A model generated the notes under the pieces. The model had not been told where the DNA came from. It saw only the letters and a program-made list of their open reading frames with translations, and searched no databases. From the NCBI RefSeq assembly GCF_040954645.1, contig NC_092805.1, forward strand, positions 70,355,186 to 70,419,185: a stretch of 64,000 bases of DNA. Reading direction: 5' to 3'. The position numbers and the translations under genes were made by a program. Within the stretch, counting starts at the first letter, position 1; the number at the start of each line of letters is the position of its first letter. Positions 10,551 through 20,878 of the stretch are shown one piece after another. This stretch comes from Diabrotica undecimpunctata (Eukaryota > Arthropoda > Insecta > Coleoptera > Chrysomelidae).

Positions 10551-10889
10551 TAAATAAAATTAAATAAAATTAAATAAAATTAAATAAAATTAAATAAAAT
10601 TAAATAAAATTAAATAAAATTAAATAAAATTAAATAAAATTAAATAAAATTAAATAAAATTAAATAAAATTAAATAATATTAAATAAAATTAAATAAAAT
10701 TAAATAAAATTAAATAAAATTAAATAAAATTAAATAAAATTAAATAAAATTAAATAAAATTAAATAAAATTAAATAAAATTAAATAAAATTAAATAAAAT
10801 TAAATAAAATTAAATAAAATTAAATAAAATTAAATAAAATTAAATAAAATTAAATAAAATTAAATAAAATTAAATAAAATTAAATAAAA
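10551..10889. repeat. 10-bp minisatellite TAAATAAAAT
   Basis: About 34 tandem copies of TAAATAAAAT, almost perfect (one unit near 10,671 reads TAAATAATAT). It probably grew from the simple-sequence tail of the LINE. Confidence 0.95.
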
Positions 10890-11340
10890 CTTAGTTAAAT
10901 TAAATAACAATAAATAAAGTTAGTAAAAATAAATAAAATAAAATAAAATTATATAAAATTAAATAAAATTAAATACAGTTAAGTAAAATTAAACAACATT
11001 AAACAAAATTAAACAAAATTAAACAAAATAAACAAAATTAAACAAAGTTAAACAAAATTATAAACAAAAATTAAATAATATTATAAAAGATTATAAATAT
11101 TAAAAAATTAAATATAATTAAATAAAACTAAAGAAAACTAATTAAAACAAATAAAAGTTTATTTTTGAAAATTAAGAGTCGCTTATAAATAAGTATTTAT
11201 GAATCTAATTATAATTTCTAGTTGTTCTAGTTGTCTAGAGTTGTTTCTAATTTCATGTGTCCGATTCTTCTTGATCAATGGTGATAAAATAAAATGTTGA
11301 AGTCATGAAGTAAAATATAGTTTAATTAACATTACTGAGT
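10890..11340. other. Degenerate minisatellite, then unassigned AT-rich DNA
   Basis: From 10,890 to about 11,160 the repeat decays into variants such as TAAACAAAAT. 11,160-11,340 shows no gene or recognised repeat. Confidence 0.6.
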
Positions 11341-11343
11341 TAA

Positions 11344-11568
11344 CAGGAAAAGACAGTTAAGATTTGATTTCACGTACAGTGCGTCTGTATATCCGCCTTA
11401 TTCGTAGTTCGCTCTAATAGGGTTCATCTGAGACGGCTATTTACAGTCGCTTTGAAAGTGAAAATAAATCTTTTCTGCCTTAGGACGAAACTCTAACATG
11501 GATTCGTATAGACGCAAATAGCGACATCTGATATTAAAATCTGTAAACTAATTTTCGAAACCAAATTC
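11344..11568 (+). repeat. Diverged partial copy of the second element's LTR, with inverted end
   Basis: 11,344-11,530 matches 11,750-11,930 inside the neighbouring LTR with scattered changes. The next 38 bases (11,531-11,568) match 11,941-11,978 of that LTR in reverse complement. 11,569-11,658 is unassigned. Confidence 0.75.
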
Positions 11569-11658
11569 AGATTTTTCTTTAATCTGTGCCTTCTAAGAAT
11601 TGCAAGGCAAAACAGACGTTGATAAAGATGGTATTAGAGACATGGGGAATCTAAAAAT

Positions 11659-13505
11659 TGCATTTCACAACATATCTCCTCAACTAAGCAAAAATCCTTA
11701 ACGAATTGGTTTCTTGTGCTCGTATAGAGTATATCGGAATAAAAGGAAAAAGACAGTTAATATTTGATTTCACGTACAGTGCGTCTGTATATCTGCCTTA
11801 TACGTATTTCGCCCTAATAGGGTTCATCAGAGACGGCTATTTACAGTCGCTCTAAAGGTGAAAATAAATCTTTTCTATCTTAGGAAGCAACTCTAACATG
11901 GCTTCGTATAGACGCAAATGGCGACATCTGCGAAACCAATGAATTTGGGTTCGGAAATTAGTTTACGAATTTTAATATACTGAATTATTACATGATAGTT
12001 GTTGTTTGTTGAGGTAAAAATTTATAACAGACTGCCTCCCAAACTAGTTCTGAAACTATATTTATATTCTAAATAAAATGCTACAATACATTAAATAAGT
12101 GTGTTGCCGTCTGTATAGAACAAAAACTTGCAAATATAGAACAAAGACTTTTGAAAGCTTGCAAATATTACAATGATTAGCATTAGCAAGATTACAATGA
12201 TATGATTATGACTCTATCACAATTTTTAATTCTTTTATCTCAGGGTTAAATTCGTGCTTCAATATCTATGCTATTACATGTGAAAGGTAAGGTCCAAAGA
12301 ATACCGGAATAATAAAAAACACATACGATCTAACACTATATATTGAAATAAAGATAATGAAATAATTCACACTCAAAAGTTTTCAATAAACAAATCTCAT
12401 ATAATGATTCTCAAAATTTTGTTCTACGTACGTGAACAATCAAAATTAATGGTACAAACAATATTAATTGAAATCTCAAAATCCCAAACTATTCTAACTC
12501 TCCTAATCAAAATATTTATATCCTTTCTAAATTAAGTGTAAAAATTGTGTTATCAATAAAAGAAAAAAAAACTGCAGAAAACAAAAATATCTCTCTCTGA
12601 TGATGAGTGGTCCAAATCCTTGTTCCTTGTAGACTATATTATCTCCTCTCAACCGCTCCCTATGTAATCAGCAATCTTACAACAGATTGTTGCAAGTATA
12701 TCGTCCTTAATGATCTCCTTCAAAAGCACAAATCATTCAAATTATGATAGCCTTTCTCCTCTCGATAAACTGAATCTCTCGTTGGCCCGAGTGAAAAATG
12801 ACTCTTGGAATATCTTCTCTTTACGATAAACTGAATCTCTCGTTGGCCTGAACAGTGACTCTTGGAATATAAGTAGAAAAATATGACTTACAATATTTTG
12901 CTGCTTCAGCTTCTGTCAGATACACTAACTCCACAAAAACTCACTAACATTCAACACTACTGCTTGCTACTTCTCGGGAACCGCCAGAGAACAATCACTG
13001 TTCGTCTTACAGACTTGGAAAACCAACTGATTATCTTTTCTCTCTCATAAATCTAGCTAAACTTTCATTCCTACATACCCATCCCACCTTTTTCAATCTC
13101 CGCCAATCAAAACTCGTCACAATTCCCCCATTTTTTCATTTCGATAACAAACAAATTTTTACCTATAATTATAAAATTTCCTAAAACTTATTTACAAATA
13201 ATATTTTTCTATAATTCTTAAAAACTAACAAAAACCTCTTTCTAAAATCTCTTCTATTGTCTTTAATCACTGCATTAATGTATTTGGAAAACCCGGTTCA
13301 ATTGTCTTTGGATTTCACTTAAAATTATGCGGGTCACTCAAGTATATAAATTTTGTTTAATACAGGTAATCCAAGAATTTAAAAACTTTCCTTCTTCGAA
13401 ATGTTTGTTGATTATTATCCTACTTATCTGAATTATTTTAATGTTTTTGAACTTTGAAATATTTTAATCAACCCAATATTTTTCTCGATTTTACATATCA
13501 TAACA
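11659..13505 (-). repeat. 3' LTR of the second element
   Basis: 1,847 bp. In element direction it begins TGTTATGATATGTAAAATCG and ends GTGAAATGCA. It matches 18,925-20,796 closely. It contains the short inverted repeat CGAAACC...GGGTTCG at about 11,931-11,952. Confidence 0.88.
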
Positions 13506-13600
13506 AATCCCCGCCATTTGATCTGCCGAAAACTCTTTGTTAAATTTTAAAAATGACAAAAGTTTTCCAGGATCAAATTATTTCACTATGTTATTAAAAT

Positions 13601-16366
13601 CTATTCATGATATTGATAGATGTCGTGAATGTTAAAAATACCCCATATATTTCCTGTCTCTATGTGCGCTAATTCATAACTATTTACCCCATTTTCCGTA
13701 TTGACCCTATATGGACCTTTAAATATCGGCATCAATTTAGCACAAATACCATTTTGTAAATTCGACACCCTCAGTGCCTTCACTAAGACTTTATCTCCTT
13801 TCTGGAATTTGATCGGTCTTCTTCTTCGGGTTCTCTCTTGTCTTTGGAGATATTTCTCTCCACTTCGTCTCAATCTTCTTTGAACCAACTCGATCACTTC
13901 TTCGTATTGTCTGGGGGCGGTGTCTTCCCACGGTCTTGTAGGCATTGTTCCTTTCATTATATATAAAGGCGTCTCTTTGGTAACCGTATTTGGAGCACAA
14001 TTCAAATAGGTCTCGATCTCAAACACTTTTCTGTCCCAATGTCGATGATGTTCTTCCGCGGCAATTCGTAGAAATTTTGTGACTTCTTGTATAAAACGCT
14101 CCGATGGGTTGCTCTGTGGATGACGGATGCTTATAAATTTTGTATCGATGCCCCTCTCTCTTAATTCCCTTTTAAAACGTTCGTTCCTAAAATATGTCGC
14201 ATTGTCCAATAAAATATTGTCTGGTCTTCCCACCGTTTCTATAAAATTGTCTATCTTCCTAAGTATTTCAATTCCTTTTGTGGTTCTGCATGCGTACAAT
14301 TTAACATATTTTGAGAAAAGATCCACCATAACTAATATGTGTTTATTCCTTTGAGTTGTTGGTATCAAATCGCTCAACATATCAATAGCACCAATATCCA
14401 GTTTCTTCCGAGCTACGACGTTTTTTGTGACGTTTTCATTTTTAAAGTTCCTACTTTTACACTTTTGGCATGTCACACAATTTCGAGTCACCTCTTTGGC
14501 TATTGTATAGTCCTGTCGACAAATGTAGTTCTCCCTGAACATAAGCCACACCTTTCTACTTCCAATATGTCCGTTGTCACAGTGTAACTTTAAAAAAACT
14601 TCTTTTGCCATTTGCTCCGTGATTACATAGAGTTTTTTACCATCGACCCTCTTAAAATATAGGTTATTTTCTTGTTCAGCCCTTTGCTTTTCTCTTTCAT
14701 TCAATTCTTCCTGATTCTCCCTGATTTTGGCCAAAGAAAATAAGCCTGCTTCTTCTCTCATTATGTTCATGCCTACGTGGAGAGTTTTGTGATCCTCTTT
14801 GCGGAATTGTTCATCTCTCGTCAACGCATCAGCCAAAATATTGTCCGTTCCTTTGATATATTTAAATTCAAAATCATATTCTTGGAGTAAAAGAATGCCC
14901 CTATGAATTCTATTATTTACTAACCTATTTTTCATTATGTGTACCAACGCTGCATGGTCCGTTTCAATGGTGAATCTTGCCCCAAGTAGGTAAAAACGTA
15001 ATTTGTTTACACAAAATAACACACTGGCAAACTCTAATTCAGTAACGCTGTATTTTCTCTCATACGTTTTGGTTACACGGGAAACAAAACATATTGGCAC
15101 CTCTATATCGTCTTGTATCTGTGATAACACCCCTGCAAATTTTTTTATGGAAGCATCGGTCCTGAGAATGAAAGGTTGCTCATATCTTGGGTGGTGCACT
15201 CTTACAGCTGTGGAAAACGCTCCTTTTAAATTTTTAAAAGCGATTTCTTGTTCAGTTCCCCATTTCCATCTGACATTTTTCTTAAGTAATGCTATTAGCG
15301 GTATTTCTTTTGTACTGAGGTCTGGTATCAGCTTTTTGAAATAGTTTACCATTCCTAAAAATCCCCGCAAAGTTTTTAAATTGGTTGGCCTAGGGTAGTT
15401 GTTTATGACTTCGATTCTATCTTCTGCAAGACTAATCCCTTTTGTGTCTAATTTGAATCCTAAATACAATACCTCTTTTTGGAAAAACTGACACTTTTGA
15501 ATATTTAATTTTAATCCGGCTTGATCAAGTTCTTCGAGAACAGTATGAATATGTCGTAGATGGCTTGTTATATCCGGTGAGAAAATTAATAAATCATCTA
15601 TGTAATGTACAACAAATTCTCCATGCCTATTTAAAATTGTGTGTAATGCGCGAACCAAAGCAGCGCATGCACTTTGTAGTCCAAATGGTACTACCCTAAA
15701 TCGGTACACCACTCCGTCGATAGAAAAAGCGGTATAATTTCGACACTTTTCTGCCAAAGGTATTAACCAAAAACTGTGTTTCAAATCGATTTTGGAGAAA
15801 ATGTGTGATCCTGTGATTCGTCCAAAAATGGCTTCTATGTTCAAAGGCGCTTCGTATTGCGCGATTGTGTGCGAATTAATGTTTCTTGCATCTAAACATA
15901 ATCGCAAATCACCATTTGATTTTTTTACGCATACTATCGGGTTGATATATGGAGAGTCACATCTTTCGATCACCTTGTCTTTGATCATATTTTCAATTTC
16001 CTGTCCGACGCTTTGCCTGTATTTATACGGGATTGGATATGTTTTCGATTTAAAATTTTCTAAGTTTTTAACTTTAAAAGAATGTTCATAATTTTTAGCC
16101 ACTCGGCTTTCTTCATTAATAAGATCTCCATAATTTTCTAAAATCTTCTCTATTTCCTTCTCCATGTTTTCTCCACATATTATTTTTCTTTCATCCTCAG
16201 TTTGTTCACATTTGTTCACTGTCCGTATTACTTCTTCACAAAATTCTGGATTCTCGTCCATAATTGCCATTTCTTCTCTGTCCTCTTCCGTTATTTCTTC
16301 TTCTATTTTTTCTTTATCTTTAATTTCTATCTGGTATTCCGAGCACCATGTTTCGGCTCCTTCCAT
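13601..16366 (-). CDS. Pol: reverse transcriptase, RNase H, integrase (Ty3/gypsy)
   Basis: An intact 921-codon frame. After an acidic N-terminus come the RT motifs: RLCLDARNINSHT, FSKIDLKHSFWLIPL, FRVVPFGLQSA and the catalytic YIDD (VVHYIDDLLIFSP, near residue 255). RNase H follows with ILRTDAS, TELEFASVLF and ETDHAALVHIM, and a tether ending DILADALTR-like (NILADALTRDEQF, near residue 515). Integrase has an HHCC zinc module (HCDNGHIG...CVTCQKC), then catalytic D (AIDMLSD), D (LLDNATYF) and E (NPSERFIQEV), and a C-terminal FKGPYRV module. It copies and inserts the element. The ATG at 16,364-16,366 may not be the real start: the frame is open upstream to the A-run at 16,386-16,392, so a -1 shift from the protease frame is likely. 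This is the best-preserved pol in the window. Confidence 0.9.
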   Translation of the reverse strand: MEGAETWCSEYQIEIKDKEKIEEEITEEDREEMAIMDENPEFCEEVIRTVNKCEQTEDERKIICGENMEKEIEKILENYGDLINEESRVAKNYEHSFKVKNLENFKSKTYPIPYKYRQSVGQEIENMIKDKVIERCDSPYINPIVCVKKSNGDLRLCLDARNINSHTIAQYEAPLNIEAIFGRITGSHIFSKIDLKHSFWLIPLAEKCRNYTAFSIDGVVYRFRVVPFGLQSACAALVRALHTILNRHGEFVVHYIDDLLIFSPDITSHLRHIHTVLEELDQAGLKLNIQKCQFFQKEVLYLGFKLDTKGISLAEDRIEVINNYPRPTNLKTLRGFLGMVNYFKKLIPDLSTKEIPLIALLKKNVRWKWGTEQEIAFKNLKGAFSTAVRVHHPRYEQPFILRTDASIKKFAGVLSQIQDDIEVPICFVSRVTKTYERKYSVTELEFASVLFCVNKLRFYLLGARFTIETDHAALVHIMKNRLVNNRIHRGILLLQEYDFEFKYIKGTDNILADALTRDEQFRKEDHKTLHVGMNIMREEAGLFSLAKIRENQEELNEREKQRAEQENNLYFKRVDGKKLYVITEQMAKEVFLKLHCDNGHIGSRKVWLMFRENYICRQDYTIAKEVTRNCVTCQKCKSRNFKNENVTKNVVARKKLDIGAIDMLSDLIPTTQRNKHILVMVDLFSKYVKLYACRTTKGIEILRKIDNFIETVGRPDNILLDNATYFRNERFKRELRERGIDTKFISIRHPQSNPSERFIQEVTKFLRIAAEEHHRHWDRKVFEIETYLNCAPNTVTKETPLYIMKGTMPTRPWEDTAPRQYEEVIELVQRRLRRSGEKYLQRQERTRRRRPIKFQKGDKVLVKALRVSNLQNGICAKLMPIFKGPYRVNTENGVNSYELAHIETGNIWGIFNIHDIYQYHE

Positions 16367-16374
16367 TTTTCTGC

Positions 16375-16953
16375 TTATAACTTCCTTTTTTTCCTGCTTT
16401 CTTTTCGAACTCTTCTTCTTTTTTTTATTCTCTTTTCCTCTTCGGATTGATTTTTTTCTTGAGCTTTCGATTTATCCTCTACCGTCATATTGATTTCTTT
16501 ATGTTTTTCTTGTCCATTTATCCTTTCAGAAAATTTTCTCCTATCTGTTTCCTTTTCTTCTTCTATGTTGTCTGGTTCTGCTCTGATTTCCAGTTGATTT
16601 TCCGAAAAATTGATGGTGATATGTTTTTCACTCAATTCATCAATTCCCGCTATCATATCATGATTTAGATCTTCGATCACCACACATTGCATAATATAGA
16701 ATTGGTCTCCCACTCTGATCCGTACTGCTAAACCTTCGTTTACTGTCGTCAATTTTTTATTATTTGCACCCACTAAAGCAACCCTCGGAATCTTATACAC
16801 AAATCTGTCCATATTTAATTCTTTTACTAGTTTTTTATTGATTAACGAAATTTCCGATCCAGAATCAATCAGAATTTTAATCGCTTTATGTTTTATAAAT
16901 GCATCTAAAAATATTAGATTGGAATTAGAATTTTGTTTTTCGTTTCCCGCCAA
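16375..16953 (-). CDS. Retropepsin-type protease frame
   Basis: A 192-codon frame upstream of pol. ILIDSGSEISLINKK near residue 30 is the aspartic protease active-site motif (D-S-G), followed by hydrophobic strands and an IAGIDELSEKH segment where a second conserved region is expected. The C-terminal 70 residues are very rich in K, E and R. The frame has no ATG at its beginning (first start-like codon is TTG at 16,951-16,953) and stays open upstream to about 16,997, so the protein is probably made by fusion to gag or by frameshifting. Its stop lies 8 bp before the pol ATG. Confidence 0.75.
   Translation of the reverse strand: MAGNEKQNSNSNLIFLDAFIKHKAIKILIDSGSEISLINKKLVKELNMDRFVYKIPRVALVGANNKKLTTVNEGLAVRIRVGDQFYIMQCVVIEDLNHDMIAGIDELSEKHITINFSENQLEIRAEPDNIEEEKETDRRKFSERINGQEKHKEINMTVEDKSKAQEKNQSEEEKRIKKRRRVRKESRKKRKL
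16386..16392 (-). other. Candidate -1 ribosomal frameshift site (A7)
   Basis: On the minus strand a run of seven A precedes the protease stop by about 9 nt. A shift of -1 here moves the ribosome into the pol frame, which is open through to the pol ATG. Position and direction fit a protease-to-pol frameshift signal; no downstream pseudoknot was tested. Confidence 0.5.
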
Positions 16954-17018
16954 CTGTATAAACTCTCTCGGGTGACAAAATATACCGGAGAGTTTTTTAC
17001 TTTTGTTTAGTGGATGCC

Positions 17019-17729
17019 TTATTGAAAATCCTGTCTGGATTCATTGAATACTTCTTCTTCCTCCTTTTCTATTGCCACATGATTCATCTCTCTTCTGTTT
17101 TGTCGTTGGAATCTCTGATTATTTCTATCGTCCCTTTGTTCGTTCGTATTCCTATTCGGAGGATTTTGTGCATCTCTATTCCTGTTGTGATTTTCATTTG
17201 TTCTATTTTGTGTATCATTCCGGTTATCGTAATTTTGTTGTCTATTGTAATTATTGTAATTTCTCGGCCTATATTCGTTTGTTGATCTGGGATGTCGGTT
17301 TCTCTGGTCATAATTTGATGAATACCTTCTTTCCGGTCCATTATATTGGTCATGTTGTCTTCTATTTCTCATTTCTTTTCTTATCGCTTCTTTTAATTGA
17401 AGGAATTGGCACAAACTATCAATATCTTGATAGTTTCTCAAAATCACGTGATCTTCCAACGTTTCCTCAAAATGTCTGCTGATCATTTCTACCAGCTGTT
17501 CGGTAGAATATTTGTATTCTAGATATTTTGAATTGTTATATATCTGCAAAGCATATCTTTCTTCAGATATTTCCATTTTTTCGTGATATTTTCCATTCTG
17601 TAGCTCTTGGTTCATTTCTCTCTGTTTATTTTTCCCCCAGAAATAGTTGAGAAATTTATTTTCAAAATCTGTCCAATTTTCAAACTCATCTTCTTTGCTT
17701 TCATACCATAACGCTGCTCCTTCTTTCAA
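17019..17729 (-). pseudogene. Gag, C-terminal part
   Basis: 236 codons: capsid-like helical sequence (AALWYESKEDEFENWTDF, then FWGKNKQREMN), as in Ty3/gypsy capsids, followed by a tail of about 110 residues made mostly of N, R, Q, Y and E. No CCHC zinc knuckle is present, so RNA binding would depend on the basic tail. It ends at TAA 17,019-17,021. Upstream (17,730-18,068) the frame is interrupted, although capsid-like pieces can still be followed in other frames, so this gag is broken. Confidence 0.75.
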
Positions 17730-18068
17730 ATGGTTTCTAATTGTTTCTTTGCAATCGTCAAAATATCTAATATGTTTGTAATTTGGTTTTCAAATTTTTA
17801 ACAAACGGTACTGGTGTGTTTTCGAATATCCCCGCCAAATTGTATTTTCGCCTCGCTTGTTCCATGGATGATAACTTCTCTCCTGTCTCCCGTCTCTCGT
17901 TGTTTTCTGATATCCTCAATTTGTTTTTCTATTCTTTCTTGTCTTCTTTCATTACATTTTCAAGTTTGCTTTCTAATTCCTCCAAATTATCTTTAATTCT
18001 CATTTCTTGTTCTTTCATATCATTTTTAATTTCATTAATCTCTTCTATTTGTTGTATCAGTTCTTTCT

Positions 18069-18417
18069 TTATCCCCTCAACACATCCTCTAATTTCTGTT
18101 CATAGTTTTCCAGACGCTGCTCTATATTGCTCATTGTTTGTTTTGTTTCCCGTTGGTTTTCTTCCATTTTTAGTGATGTTGCTTGTTGATTTCTATCCAT
18201 TTTATCCATTTTCTTTGATGTTTCATTTTGGTTTTTCTCTTCTGTTTGTGTCTGTATTTGCATTAGTTGTAATATTTCTCTATTCCTGATATTCTTTTTT
18301 CTCCTCAACTATTGTAACATTTCCTTCATTATCCGATCCTTCTTCAACAATTGTTTCCTCTTCTCTGTTATCCTCCTTCCTTTCTTGCATTTTGCTTTGA
18401 CTCCTTGTGGTCGACAT
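18069..18417 (-). pseudogene. Gag, N-terminal coiled-coil part
   Basis: Begins at an ATG (18,415-18,417) with MSTTRSQSKMQERKE and an acidic segment. The frame changes near 18,300, then continues as a long K/E/Q/M-rich stretch with heptad spacing up to TAG near 18,069. The coiled coil suggests Gag multimerisation. The frame change and the gap to the capsid part show this copy no longer encodes full Gag. Confidence 0.65.
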
Positions 18418-18924
18418 GTTGTTTCTTTTCGTTACTGTTTTTGTCCCCGCCAAATGTGAAATTTTACAACACTCTATATGTTTCAGAACACGACAATATT
18501 TCTCCCCAAATGTATTAAATTTTCACGACAAATATCAAATATGCAATCAGTAAAATTCAAATAATTCAAAATAAATATCAAATGTACGATTGGTAAAAAA
18601 AATAAATTCAAATAATTCAATAGCAGTAAATATCCACTAACTACGATCAATCAATAAATCAAATTTATATTCCCTGGAAAAATTGTCAAAATACTTTCAA
18701 ATTCAAATTCCCTCAATGTTATATGTTTTTATCTCTGTATCACCTGTACTTATTCCAGATCTCTTTCCCTTCCTTCAAATGTAAAGCTGCGATATTTTCA
18801 AGCCCCACGTTTTGGAAGCCAGTTATTGTGATATTTAAAGTCTTGGTGCGCCAAGCAATAATTAGCTAATTAATTTTTTTGATTAATTAAAATTATTTAA
18901 ATGATATGATTATGACTCATATGT
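18418..18924 (-). other. Leader of the second element
   Basis: Non-coding between gag and the 5' LTR. It contains GAGTCATAATCATATCATT right beside the LTR, a 19-base stretch that also occurs inside each LTR. No TGG-starting primer site complementary to a tRNA end could be recognised. Confidence 0.5.
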
Positions 18925-20792
18925 TGCATTTCACAACATATCTCCTCAACTAAGCAAAAATCCTTAACGAATTGGTTTCTTGTGCTCGTATAGAGTATAT
19001 CGGAATAAAAGGAAAAAGACAGTTAATATTTGATTTCACGTACAGTGCGTCTGTATATCTGCCTTATACGTATTTCGCCCTAATAGGGTTCATCAGAGAC
19101 GGCTATTTACAGTCGCTCTGAAGGTGAAAATAAATCTTTTCTATCTTAGGAAGCAACTCTAACATGGCTTCGTATAGACGCAAATGGCGACATCTGCGAA
19201 ACCAATGAATTTGGGTTCGGAAATTAGTTTACGAATTTTAATATACTGAATTATTACATGATAGTTGTTGTTTGTTGAGGTAAAAATTTATAACAGACTG
19301 CCTCCCAAACTAGTTCTGAAACTATATTTATATTCTAAATAAAATGCTACAATTCATTAAATAAGTGTGTTGCCGTCTGTATAGAACAAAAACTTGCAAA
19401 TATAGAACAAAGACTTTTGAAAGCTTGCAAATATTACAATGATTAGCATTAGCAAGATTACAATGATATGATTATGACTCTATCACAATTTTTAATTCTT
19501 TTATCTCAGGGTTAAATTCGTGCTTCAATATCTATGCTATTACATGTGAAAGGTAAGGTCCAAAGAATACCGGAATAATAAAAAACACATATGATCTAAC
19601 ACTATATATTGAAATAAAGATAATGAAATAATTCACACTCAAAAGTTTTCAATAAACAAATCTCATATAATGATTCTCAAAATTTTGTTCTACGTACGTG
19701 AACAATCAAAATTAATGGTACAAACAATATTAATTGAAATCTCAAAATCCCAAACTATTCTAACTCTCCTAATCAAAATATTTATATCCTTTCTAAATTA
19801 AGTGTAAAAATTGTGTTATCAATAAAAGAAAAAAAAACTGCAGAAAACAAAAATATCTCTCTCTGATGATGAGTGGTCCAAATCCTTGTTCCTTGTAGAC
19901 TATATTATCTCCTCTCAACCGCTCCCTATGTAATCAGCAATCTTACAACAGATTGTTGCAAGTATATCGTCCTTAATGATCTCCTTCAAAAGCACAAATC
20001 ATTCAAATTATGATAGCCTTTCTCCTCTCGACAAACTGAATCTCTCGTTGGCCCGAGTGAAAAATGACTCTTGGAATATCTTCTCTTTACGATAAACTGA
20101 ATCTCTCGTTGGCCTGAACAGTGACTCTTGGAATATAAGTAGAAAAATATGACTTACAATATTTTGCTGCTTCAGCTTCTGTCAGATACACTAACTCCAC
20201 AAAAACTCACTAACATTCAACACTACTGCTTGCTACTTCTCGGGAACCGCCAGAGAACAATCACTGTTCGTCTTACAGACTTGGAAAACCAACTGATTTT
20301 TTTTTCTCTCTCATAAATCTAGCTAAACTTTCATTCCTACATACCTATCCCACCTTTTTCAATCTCCGCCAATCAAAACTCGTCACAATTCCCCCATTTT
20401 TTCATTTCGATAACAAACAAATTTTTACCTATAATTATAAAATTTCCTAAAACTTATTTACAAATAATATTTTTCTATATTTCTTAAAAACTAACAAAAA
20501 CCTCTTTCTAAAATCTCTTCTATTGTCTTTAATCACTGCATTAATGTATTTGGAAAACCCGGTTCAATTGTCTTTGGATTTCACTTAAAATTATGCGGGT
20601 CACTCAAGTATAACAAAGAAATAATTTATGCATAGCTTACATTTTGTTTAATACAGGTAATCCAAGAATTTAAAAACTTTCCTTCTTCGAAATGTTTGTT
20701 GATTATTATCCTACTTATCTGAATTATTTTAATGTTTTTGAACTTTGAAATATTTTAATCAACCCAATATTTTTCTCGATTTTACATATCAT

Positions 20793-20796
<4 letters not shown>
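18925..20796 (-). repeat. 5' LTR of the second element
   Basis: 1,872 bp, matching 11,659-13,505. It has an extra stretch of about 25 bp near 20,611-20,640. Confidence 0.88.

Positions 20797-20876
<80 letters not shown>
20797..20876. repeat. AT microsatellite
   Basis: About 40 AT dinucleotides, directly against the LTR. The same tract precedes the related repeat copy at 38,412. Confidence 0.95.

Positions 20877-20878
<2 letters not shown>

Larger units (their letters stand above)
11659..20796 (-). mobile_element. Ty3/gypsy LTR retrotransposon, minus strand, 9.1 kb
   Basis: Two long direct repeats with TG...CA ends enclose, read on the minus strand, gag remnants, a protease frame and an intact pol with RT, RNase H and integrase. 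A purine-rich tract (GGCGGGGATT) sits beside the 3' LTR at 13,506-13,520. No clear primer-binding site was found next to the 5' LTR, and no matching target duplication was seen: the left flank is ...TAAAAAT and the right flank is an AT microsatellite. The LTRs differ mainly by an insertion of about 25 bp near 20,611. Confidence 0.88.

Noticed and set aside
10445..10890. Tandem array as a CRISPR-like array
   Set aside because: Units are contiguous with no spacers; this is eukaryotic simple-sequence DNA.
13701..18289. Many plus-strand open frames rich in F, S and L
   Set aside because: Antisense shadows of the minus-strand gag, protease and pol frames.
18840..18862. TTGGCGCACCAAG on the minus strand as a primer-binding site
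   Set aside because: It is about 65 bp from the LTR end and the bases after TGGCGCACCAA do not resemble a T-arm; it is also nearly self-complementary.
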